Source: Candidatus Thiosymbion sp.
GTDB lineage: Bacteria > Pseudomonadota > Gammaproteobacteria > Chromatiales > Chromatiaceae
Assembly: GCA_018435665.1 (NCBI GenBank)
Contig: JAHDND010000139.1
Location: forward strand, 1 to 46,077
Length of the DNA: 46,077 nucleotides
Reading direction: 5' to 3'
In this document: piece by piece, positions 7,859 through 14,539 of the stretch
How positions within the stretch are numbered: the first letter of the stretch is position 1
How the letters are laid out: the number at the start of each line of letters is the position of its first letter
Translations under genes and position numbers: made by a program
The notes under the pieces: generated by a model
What the model was told of the DNA's origin: nothing
The model's input: the letters and a program-made list of their open reading frames with translations, nothing else
The model's database searches: none

Positions 7859-9394
7859 ATGCCCATGACATCTCGAAGCCACACCCAATCCCGGGAACCT
7901 ATCGTTATCGTCGGCGCTGGCATGGCCGGTCTGGTCACTGCCCTGCTCCTGGCCCACCGCGGGGTCGAGGTGCTGGTCTGCGAGCGGGGCGACCAGCCGG
8001 GGGGCAAACTGCGCGAGGTGCCGGTGGCCGGCCAGCGCATCGACGCCGGGCCGACGGTCTTCACCATGCGCTGGGTCTTCGACGAGCTCCTGGCCGAGGT
8101 CGGGACCCACCTGGAGGCCGAACTGGGCATTCGCCCCCTGGAGATCCTGGCCCGTCACGCCTGGGACCAGGGTGGTCGCCTCGATCTCTTCGCCGATCTG
8201 GAGCGCACCGTCGCCGTCATCGGTGACTTCGCCGGCGCCGCCGCGGCCCGGGGCTATCGCGACTTCTGCCGCGAGGCCCGCGGCGTCTACCAGGCGCTGG
8301 AAAAGCCTTTCATCCGCGCCTCCCGCCCGACGCCGGTGAGCCTGGTGGGACGCGTCGGGCCCTTCGGGCTCAAAGGCCTGCTCAAGATCCGCCCCTTCGA
8401 CACCCTGTGGCAGGCGCTCGGCGAGCACTTCCCGGATATCCGCTTGCGGCAACTCTTCGGCCGCTACGCCACCTATTGCGGTTCCTCGCCCTTCCTCAGC
8501 CCGGCCACCCTCATGCTCATCGCCCATGTCGAGCAGGAGGGGGTCTGGACGGTCGACGGCGGCATGCACCAGATCGCCGCCACCCTGCGGCGACTGGCCG
8601 AGGCCCGGGGCGCCACCTTCCGCTTCGGTACCGAGGTCACGGAGATCCTGACCGACCGTCAGCGGGTCACGGGGGTACGCCTCGCCACGGGCGAAACCTT
8701 GGCCGCCCGGGGCCTGGTAATGAATGGCGATGTCGCGGCCCTGCACGCCGGCCTGCTGGGAGACGCGGCGCGGGACCGGGTCCCCCTCGCCAGGGATAGC
8801 CAGCGCTCCCTGTCCGCCGTGACCTGGAACCTGGTCGCGGCAACCGAAGGCTTTCCCCTGGTGCGGCATAGCGTCTTCTTCTCCCGGGACTATCCCGCCG
8901 AATTCGACGCCATCTTCCGCCAGGGGCGGCTCCCCGCCGCGCCCACCGTCTATGTCTGCGCCCAGGACCGCGCCGACGCCCCCGATGCCGTCCTTAAGCC
9001 ATCTGGCCCGGAGCGTCTCCTCTGTCTGGTCAACGCCCCGGCGATCGGCGACACTCACGCCTTCTCCCCCGCCGAGATCGAGTCATGCGAAGCCAGCGCC
9101 TTCTCCCTCCTGGAACGTTGCGGCCTGCGGGTGCAACGCACCCCGGCGAACACGCGGGTCACCACCCCGACGGACTTCAACCGCCTCTTTCCGGCGACGG
9201 GGGGCGCCCTCTATGGCCAGGCCTCCCACGGCTGGAAGGCCTCCTTCAACCGCCCTGGCACGCGCACCAAGTTACCCGGCCTCTACCTGGCGGGGGGGAG
9301 CGTCCACCCGGGGGCGGGGGTACCGATGGCGGCCCTCTCCGGCCGACTCGCCGCCGCATGCGTGCTCTCGGACCTCACTTCGACCAGCCGGTAG
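7859..9394 (+). CDS. crtD: Methoxyneurosporene/hydroxycarotenoid 3,4-desaturase
   Basis: CrtD (511 aa) is an FAD-dependent desaturase of the CrtI family that introduces the C3,4 double bond into hydroxylated or methoxylated acyclic carotenoids. The N-terminal dinucleotide fold IVIVGAGMAGLVTALLLAHR is at residues ~15-34, followed by QPGGKLRE. The C-terminal flavin motif is GLYLAGGSVHPGAGVPMAALSG. It differs from the CrtI encoded at 11.6-13.1 kb mainly in the middle, and the crtC neighbour supports CrtD. GAGG seven bases before the ATG is the ribosome site. The gene overlaps crtC by 37 bases. Confidence 0.94.
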   Translation: MPMTSRSHTQSREPIVIVGAGMAGLVTALLLAHRGVEVLVCERGDQPGGKLREVPVAGQRIDAGPTVFTMRWVFDELLAEVGTHLEAELGIRPLEILARHAWDQGGRLDLFADLERTVAVIGDFAGAAAARGYRDFCREARGVYQALEKPFIRASRPTPVSLVGRVGPFGLKGLLKIRPFDTLWQALGEHFPDIRLRQLFGRYATYCGSSPFLSPATLMLIAHVEQEGVWTVDGGMHQIAATLRRLAEARGATFRFGTEVTEILTDRQRVTGVRLATGETLAARGLVMNGDVAALHAGLLGDAARDRVPLARDSQRSLSAVTWNLVAATEGFPLVRHSVFFSRDYPAEFDAIFRQGRLPAAPTVYVCAQDRADAPDAVLKPSGPERLLCLVNAPAIGDTHAFSPAEIESCEASAFSLLERCGLRVQRTPANTRVTTPTDFNRLFPATGGALYGQASHGWKASFNRPGTRTKLPGLYLAGGSVHPGAGVPMAALSGRLAAACVLSDLTSTSR

Positions 9395-10308
9395 TCCCCG
9401 GCGGCTATGTCTGGTGGTATCTCGACGCCCTGAGCGACGACGGCCGCCATGGCCTGACCATCATCGCCATGCTTGGCAGCGTCTTTTCGCCCTACTATGC
9501 CTGGGCACGGCGCCGCCAGGGCGTGGCGGCGGTCGATCCCCTGAATTATTGCGGCCTCAACGTCGCCCTCTACGGGCGGGGCGGCAAACGCTGGAGCCTG
9601 ACGGAACGGGGCCGCGGCGCCCTGTCCCGGGATGCCGGCCACCTGACCATAGGTCCCAGCCGCCTGCACTGGGACCAGGATGCCCTGATCATCGACATCA
9701 AGGAGCGCGGCATGCCCATCCCCCACCGGCTGCTGGGGCGGGTGCGCCTCTACCCCGAGGCCCTGGCCGATTATCAGGCCCCCCTCGACCCCGCCGCCCG
9801 CCACCGTTGGGTCCCCATCGCCCCCCGGGCCCATATCCACGTCGAGATGGCCTCCCCGGCCCTGCGCTGGTCGGGCCCGGCCTATTTCGATTCCAACGCC
9901 GGCGATGAACCCCTGGAGAACGCCTTCCACGGCTGGGACTGGTCCCGGGCCACCCACCGCGGTGGCACCACGGTGCTCTACCATGTCGTCCCCCGTGGGG
10001 GGAGCGGTGCCCGACTGGCGATGCATTTCGACGCGAGCGGCGCCGTCAGTCACCTGGAGCCGCTCATCCCCCAGACCCTACCCGCCACCCGCATCTGGCG
10101 CATCCCCCGCGGCACCCATGCGGACCCCGAGCAGCCGGCCCGAATCCTGGAGACCCTGGAAGACACCCCCTTCTATGCCCGGTCGCTGGTCTCGGCAAGC
10201 CTGACCGGGGACAAGGTGACGGCGGTCCACGAGAGCCTATCCCTGGATCGCTTTCGCCAGCGCTGGGTGCAGTTACTCCTGCCCTTCCGGATGCCTCGTA
10301 TTACTTGA
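9358..10308 (+). CDS. crtC: Carotenoid 1,2-hydratase (hydroxyneurosporene synthase)
   Basis: CrtC (316 aa) adds water across the terminal 1,2 double bond of lycopene/neurosporene, the entry to the spirilloxanthin branch. Family-typical stretches are GGYVWWYLDALSDDG, GSVFSPYY, NVALYG and YFDSNAGDEPLENAF, with the conserved FHGWDWSRA just after. The frame is open 91 codons further upstream, but that part overlaps crtD in another frame and shows no conservation. The ATG at 9358 gives the usual N-terminus. The 37-base overlap with crtD implies coupled translation. Its last 8 bases overlap, tail to tail, the small minus-strand ORF at 10301-10393. Confidence 0.92.
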   Translation: MRALGPHFDQPVVPGGYVWWYLDALSDDGRHGLTIIAMLGSVFSPYYAWARRRQGVAAVDPLNYCGLNVALYGRGGKRWSLTERGRGALSRDAGHLTIGPSRLHWDQDALIIDIKERGMPIPHRLLGRVRLYPEALADYQAPLDPAARHRWVPIAPRAHIHVEMASPALRWSGPAYFDSNAGDEPLENAFHGWDWSRATHRGGTTVLYHVVPRGGSGARLAMHFDASGAVSHLEPLIPQTLPATRIWRIPRGTHADPEQPARILETLEDTPFYARSLVSASLTGDKVTAVHESLSLDRFRQRWVQLLLPFRMPRIT

Positions 10309-10393
10309 GCAGCAGGGGGATAAGGTAGAAGCCGATGGCGGTACCGATGAGCAGGCCGATGACGGCGCCGCCGATGAAGGCATAGGATTTCAT
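10301..10393 (-). CDS. Putative 30-residue hydrophobic membrane peptide
   Basis: This short frame starts MKSYAFIGG and encodes one continuous hydrophobic segment rich in Gly, Ile and Leu, ending in LLLK. It would form a single transmembrane helix with a Lys at each end. A GGAG lies ~13 bases before the ATG. It sits about 100 bases downstream of crtB on the same strand and ends inside the last codons of crtC on the other strand. I do not recognise it. Small single-helix peptides are common in photosynthetic membranes, so a role there is possible but inferred only from position. It could also be a chance frame. Confidence 0.5.
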   Translation of the reverse strand: MKSYAFIGGAVIGLLIGTAIGFYLIPLLLK

Positions 10394-10448
10394 GTTGGGT
10401 CGAACTCCGCGTGGTGGTCACTAATAGTGCTTGGTTTAGCGCGCTTGC

Positions 10449-10470
10449 GGCTGGCCGGGGCCGGCCAGCC
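10449..10470 (-). terminator. Strong GC hairpin downstream of crtB
   Basis: GGCTGGCCGG (10449-10458) is followed after two bases by its exact reverse complement CCGGCCAGCC (10461-10470). A second, weaker GGGCT/AGCCC stem (10484-10499) covers the crtB stop. No U-run follows on the minus strand, so this may be an RNA-stabilising or processing hairpin between crtB and the small ORF rather than an intrinsic terminator. Confidence 0.45.
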
Positions 10471-10492
10471 CTGACGGGATCGCGGGCTGGCC

Positions 10493-11602
10493 TCAGCCCA
10501 GCAGGGCCGCCGCGACCTCGGCCCGGGCGTTTTCCAGGGCCGCGCGCCGTTCCTGGTCCCGCCGCTCCAGGCGCTCGAAGAGATCCAGGACCCAGACCAC
10601 CTTGCCCTCGATCCGCCCCAGGCCCGGGCCGGTGAGGGCCGGCTCGCTTTGGGCCGGGCAGCCGGCGGTGGCGATGGCCTCGATCAGGAAGCGGGTCTCG
10701 GGCAGGGAGAGAATGGCGCCGCAACCGGCCGGCACCAGGGCCGTGCCGAGGATGCGCATGAGCAACTGGGCCTTGCGCCCGGCGGGCACCACCGCCCGTC
10801 GGGAGATGGAATCACACCCCTGGCGCTCCAGCTCGCGGCCGATCTCGGCGTAGAGGAAACGGGCGGCGTTGATGCCGGGGCGGCAGGTCAGGGGCAGACC
10901 GGCGATCCCCTCGTCGGCCTGGGCGTAAAGCTGGTCCGCGGCCTGGAGCAGGCGGCGGACGACCCGCGCCAGGGCCGGGCTGTAGACCGGCTTGGCCAGC
11001 CAGGCATCCGGGTCGATGCCCTCATCCCGTAGCCAGTCCTCGGGGAGATAAAGGCGGCCGTTGCGCGCGTCCTCCCCCACATCCCGGGCGATGTTCGTGA
11101 GTTGCATGGCCACGCCCAGGTCGCAGGCCCGGGCCGTTACCGCCGGGGAGCGTTCGCCCATCAGGACCGCCATCATGGCGCCGACGGTCCCGGCCACCCG
11201 CGCCGAATAGGCATAGACCGAACTCAGGTCCGGATAGCGGCGCCCGGCGGCGTCCCAGGCGAAGCCCTCCAGCAGGGCGTCCAGCAGGGCGCGGGGCAGG
11301 TCGAAGTGGGCGACTACCGCCGCCAGGGCGCGATCGGCGGGGATGGGGTCCGGCTGGCCCGCGTAGATATGATCCAGGCGGACCTGCAAGCGGCCCAGGG
11401 CCTCGGCGCTGCAATCGGCGAGGTCGATCTCATCGTCGGCGACCCGGCAGAAGGCATAGAGGGCCGTCGCCGGCTCGTGCACCCGCCGTGGCAGCAGGAA
11501 GGAAGCGGCATAGAAGGAGCGCGAGCCTCCGCACAGCAGGTCCCGGCAGGCCGCCAGGTCCGCGGGCGTCGCGAGTTGGGGATCAAGCCAGCTCTGAGGC
11601 AT
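10493..11602 (-). CDS. crtB: Phytoene synthase
   Basis: CrtB (369 aa) condenses two geranylgeranyl diphosphates to 15-cis-phytoene, the first committed carotenoid step. The squalene/phytoene synthase motifs are visible: SRSFYAASFLLP, YAFCRVADDEID (first Asp-rich motif) and QLTNIARDVGEDARNGRLYLP (second Asp-rich motif). The start MPQSWLDP overlaps the crtI stop by 20 bases, indicating a coupled crtIB unit. The C-terminal ~60 residues are longer and less conserved than the family core and end in a charged helix. Confidence 0.95.
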   Translation of the reverse strand: MPQSWLDPQLATPADLAACRDLLCGGSRSFYAASFLLPRRVHEPATALYAFCRVADDEIDLADCSAEALGRLQVRLDHIYAGQPDPIPADRALAAVVAHFDLPRALLDALLEGFAWDAAGRRYPDLSSVYAYSARVAGTVGAMMAVLMGERSPAVTARACDLGVAMQLTNIARDVGEDARNGRLYLPEDWLRDEGIDPDAWLAKPVYSPALARVVRRLLQAADQLYAQADEGIAGLPLTCRPGINAARFLYAEIGRELERQGCDSISRRAVVPAGRKAQLLMRILGTALVPAGCGAILSLPETRFLIEAIATAGCPAQSEPALTGPGLGRIEGKVVWVLDLFERLERRDQERRAALENARAEVAAALLG

Positions 11603-13112
11603 GGGGAACCACCTTGTCGAGAACACGGGCTGAAGAGATGACGCCGGGCACCCCGGCCCCAGGGTGGGTGCCGGCGCCGACCAGGTAGAGGCGCTCCAGT
11701 TCCTCGCTCCGGTTGTGCGGCCGGAACCAGGCGCTCTGGGACAGGGCCGGCTCCAGGCTGAAGCCAGCGCCCATGAAGGAGTTGAGGCGATCGCGGAAAT
11801 CCCGGGGCGTGGCGACCCGGGAGGTCACCACCTGGTTTTCCAGGTCCGGCAGAACGGAGGCGCTCAGGTACCGGGCGATGGCGGCGCGGTAGGGCTCCGC
11901 CTGGCTGGCCCAGTCCGTGCCGCTGCCCAAATGGGGCACCGGCGCCAGGGCATAAAAGGTGTCGCACCCCGCCGGGGCCAGGCTGGGATCGGTCGCCGTG
12001 GGCCGGTGCAGGTAGAGGCTGAAGTCCTCGGCCAGGCGCTTGTGCTTGAAGATGTCCTGGAGCAGGCCCTGGTAGCGTGGCCCGAGGAGGATGGAGTGAT
12101 GGGGCACCTCTTCATAGCGCTTCTTGGTGCCGAAGTACCAGACGAAGAGGCCGGCGGAGTAGCGGGCGCGCTCCAGGCGGCGGTCGGTCCAGCGATGGCG
12201 GTGCTCCGCCGGCACCAGATAGCGGTAGGTCCAGGCGGCATCGGCGTTGGAGACGACCACGTCCGCGGGGATGACCTCGCCGGAATTCAGCCGCACGCCG
12301 GTGGCCCGCCGTCCTGAGACGGTGATCTCCGCCACCTCGGCGTTGCAGCGGATCTGGCTGCCCTGCCCTTCGATCAGCCCCACCAGCCCCTTGACCAGGC
12401 TGCCGGTGCCCCCCATGGCGGAATGCACCCCCCAGTTGCGCTCCAGGAAAGAGATGAGGGCATAGATGGAGGTGACCGTCAGCGGGTTGCCGCCGATCAG
12501 CAGGGGATGGAAGGACAGGACCATGCGCAGGCGCGGGTCCTGGATGTACTTGGAGACCAGGCCATAGACGGTGCGGTAGCTGCCCAGGCGCGCCATGTCC
12601 GGGACGATCTTGAGCATGTCCCAGAAGCTGTTGAAGGGCACGTCGCCGAGTTGCTCGAAGCCCACCCGGTAGATGGCCTCGCTCTCCCGCATGTAATGGT
12701 CGTAACCGGCGATGTCGCCGGGGGCGAAGCGCGCGATCTCCGCGCTGACCTGCGCCGGGTCGCCGCTATAGTCGAAGGTGTCGCCATCGTCGAAGCGGAT
12801 GCGGTAGAAGGGCATCATGGGCACGAGCTCGACATCGTCGGCGAAGCGCTTGCCGCACAACCCCCAGAGTTCCTCCAGGACGAAGGGCGCGGTGACGATG
12901 GTCGGCCCGGCGTCGAAGGTGAAGCCGTCCTGGTGGAAGACATAGGCCCGTCCACCCGGGGCATCGAGCTTCTCCAGCACCGTCACCCGATACCCCCGCG
13001 CCCCCAGCCGCACCGCCGCCGCCAGGCCGCCGAAGCCGCTGCCGATCACCACGGCATGGGGGGACGCCGGGCCGGGGGGCAGGCGTGAGGGCGGCGTTAC
13101 CGAAGCTGTCAT
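11583..13112 (-). CDS. crtI: Phytoene desaturase
   Basis: CrtI (509 aa) is an FAD-dependent desaturase that converts phytoene through neurosporene to lycopene. It has the N-terminal fold AVVIGSGFGGLAAAVRLGARG (residues ~20-40), then DAPGGRAYVF and FTFDAGPTIVT. The C-terminal signature LYLVGAGTHPGAGVPGVISSAR is complete. The bacterial-type CrtI motif HPLLIGGNPL is present. The ATG lies inside the proximal half of a tandem CrtJ/PpsR-type operator. The gene is translationally overlapped with crtB. Confidence 0.96.
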   Translation of the reverse strand: MTASVTPPSRLPPGPASPHAVVIGSGFGGLAAAVRLGARGYRVTVLEKLDAPGGRAYVFHQDGFTFDAGPTIVTAPFVLEELWGLCGKRFADDVELVPMMPFYRIRFDDGDTFDYSGDPAQVSAEIARFAPGDIAGYDHYMRESEAIYRVGFEQLGDVPFNSFWDMLKIVPDMARLGSYRTVYGLVSKYIQDPRLRMVLSFHPLLIGGNPLTVTSIYALISFLERNWGVHSAMGGTGSLVKGLVGLIEGQGSQIRCNAEVAEITVSGRRATGVRLNSGEVIPADVVVSNADAAWTYRYLVPAEHRHRWTDRRLERARYSAGLFVWYFGTKKRYEEVPHHSILLGPRYQGLLQDIFKHKRLAEDFSLYLHRPTATDPSLAPAGCDTFYALAPVPHLGSGTDWASQAEPYRAAIARYLSASVLPDLENQVVTSRVATPRDFRDRLNSFMGAGFSLEPALSQSAWFRPHNRSEELERLYLVGAGTHPGAGVPGVISSARVLDKVVPHASELA

Positions 13113-13150
13113 GTCTGCCTTACTTTCCTGAGTGTCAGATACTCTTGACA
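13107..13150 (-). promoter_or_regulatory. Tandem CrtJ/PpsR operators at crtI
   Basis: The perfect palindrome TGTCAGATACTCTTGACA lies at 13133-13150. A degenerate TGT-N12-ACT lies at 13107-13124, exactly 8 bp away, and overlaps the crtI start codon (13110-13112). The perfect copy is gene-distal and the degenerate one gene-proximal, as at bchC. A TATACT-like -10 on the minus strand (13150-13155) abuts the distal operator, but I cannot assign a matching -35 with confidence. Confidence 0.72.
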
Positions 13151-13267
13151 GTATATCAGCAAGCCTTCGCCAGTCGCCACACCTGGCAGGGATCTTGCCC
13201 GCCGCTGGGGCTAGGGCTAAGATCGCCCGTCACCACCTCCGGCGCGACACCCCCCAGCAGTCCCCCC

Positions 13268-13819
13268 ATGCCCGAAGCCCCCGCGGATCAGACCCGGATC
13301 GACGAGATCGCCAGCGGTTTCCACCACCTGCTCGACCAGCAGTTCGCCATGCACCTGCGGGTGGCCCGCCGCACCACGGCCCTGGTCCGCTACGGTATGG
13401 TCAGCCTGGCGGTGGTGGGCATCATCATGCTCCTCTTGCTGCTCACCCTCTCCTGGCGGATCAAGCCCATGGTCGCCGCCGTCGGCAGGATCAACCACAA
13501 CTTTTCCGCCATCGCCGCGGACATGACGGTGATGAAGACCGCCGTCCTGGAGATGCAGACCCAGATCACCGAGATGCCCGTCATGGCCACGGAGATGGAC
13601 CGGATGCGCGGCAACGTCCGAGACATCTCCATCAACATGGACCTGCTGTCACGGCGCATGAGCAATCTGGACACCAACATGGCCAGCATCACCGAGGGCG
13701 TGACCCGCATGGCCGGCAGTTTCGGCGCCATGAATGAGACGGTCGGGGTCATGGGCGGCGACGTGCATACCCTGTCCGGCCCGATGCGCGTCTTCAACTG
13801 GATGACCCCTTTCAAGTGA
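13268..13819 (+). CDS. Membrane-anchored Met-rich coiled-coil protein (paralogue 1)
   Basis: This 183-residue protein is of unknown function. Residues ~1-35 are cytoplasmic-type (basic VARRTTALVRYG), ~40-60 form a strong transmembrane helix (AVVGIIMLLLLLTLSW), and ~65-175 are a Met-rich helix with heptad-like spacing of Met, Ile and Leu. By the positive-inside rule the long helix would be periplasmic. The ATG at 13268 is chosen because the open frame upstream lacks helical or conserved character and would run into crtI. It resembles the next gene in length, topology and the C-terminal S-x-P-x-R pattern, so the two look like a tandem duplication. Confidence 0.82.
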   Translation: MPEAPADQTRIDEIASGFHHLLDQQFAMHLRVARRTTALVRYGMVSLAVVGIIMLLLLLTLSWRIKPMVAAVGRINHNFSAIAADMTVMKTAVLEMQTQITEMPVMATEMDRMRGNVRDISINMDLLSRRMSNLDTNMASITEGVTRMAGSFGAMNETVGVMGGDVHTLSGPMRVFNWMTPFK

Positions 13820-13973
13820 ACCCCTTCATACGAACCCTGGTTACGACCCAACCCGCGATCGCGGGTGAGGACCGGGATCCCTTGCCCACGTCCGTCTCCG
13901 CGTCCCATGGTCCCGCCTCACCCCTGACCCTGACTCCCAGCGCCGCCTCGTCACCGCCTGACCAGAGCTCACC

Positions 13974-14528
13974 ATGAGCGATACCCGTACCCTGATCGAG
14001 GTCCTGCACCAGACCGTCACCGCCGCCGACGCGCGGATGACGGAAGAAAACCAGATCGGCCTGCGCATCGCCGGCCGCACCCAAGGGATCATCCGCGGAG
14101 TGGTCCTGTTACTGGTGATCGCCGCCGCCATCAATTTCTACCTGATTCAGGACCTGGCCGAGGGCATGCACTCCATGACCGCCAGCATGGAATCCATGCA
14201 TGGCGACGTGTCCCGCGTCAACGCCGACATGCACCAGATCACCGCCGCCGTCACGGCGATGACCGACCAGGTGCGCAGCCTGCCACCGATGCGCGAGGAT
14301 CTGGTGTTCATGAGCCAGGACATGACCCGCATCGCCCAGACCGTCCAGACCATCGACGGGGACATGGCCGGCATGGATCAGCACGTCGCCACCATCACCA
14401 ACGGTATCGGGACCATGGCCTGGCGTTTCGACCAATTAATCCAGACCACCCGAGGCATGGGCCACAGCGTCAATCAGATGTCCCAGCCGGTCCGGACCCT
14501 GGACCCCTTCGGCGTGATGGGACGCTGA
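13974..14528 (+). CDS. Membrane-anchored Met-rich coiled-coil protein (paralogue 2)
   Basis: This 184-residue protein has the same plan as its upstream neighbour: a short polar N-terminus with basic IAGRTQGIIRG, a transmembrane helix (VVLLLVIAAAINFYLI, residues ~43-58), then ~110 residues of Met-rich helix with regularly spaced hydrophobics (SMTASMESMHGDV and similar), and an ending containing MSQPVRTLD. Function is unknown to me. It is 154 bases after paralogue 1 and 11 bases before the cyclase-like gene, so it is probably co-transcribed with both. The helical part resembles signalling or scaffold coiled coils without any recognisable enzymatic domain. Confidence 0.82.
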   Translation: MSDTRTLIEVLHQTVTAADARMTEENQIGLRIAGRTQGIIRGVVLLLVIAAAINFYLIQDLAEGMHSMTASMESMHGDVSRVNADMHQITAAVTAMTDQVRSLPPMREDLVFMSQDMTRIAQTVQTIDGDMAGMDQHVATITNGIGTMAWRFDQLIQTTRGMGHSVNQMSQPVRTLDPFGVMGR

Positions 14529-14539
14529 GCCTCGGCGCC

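Noticed and set aside
13096..13138. CTGACA-N16-AGACAT as a crtI promoter by analogy with bchC
   Set aside because: The -10 would fall on the crtI start codon, so the transcript would lack the start. The operator pair is kept but not this promoter.
13085..13267. Longer N-terminus for the first coiled-coil protein
   Set aside because: The extra 61 codons overlap the crtI start and its operator and look random. The ATG at 13268 gives a normal membrane-anchor N-terminus.
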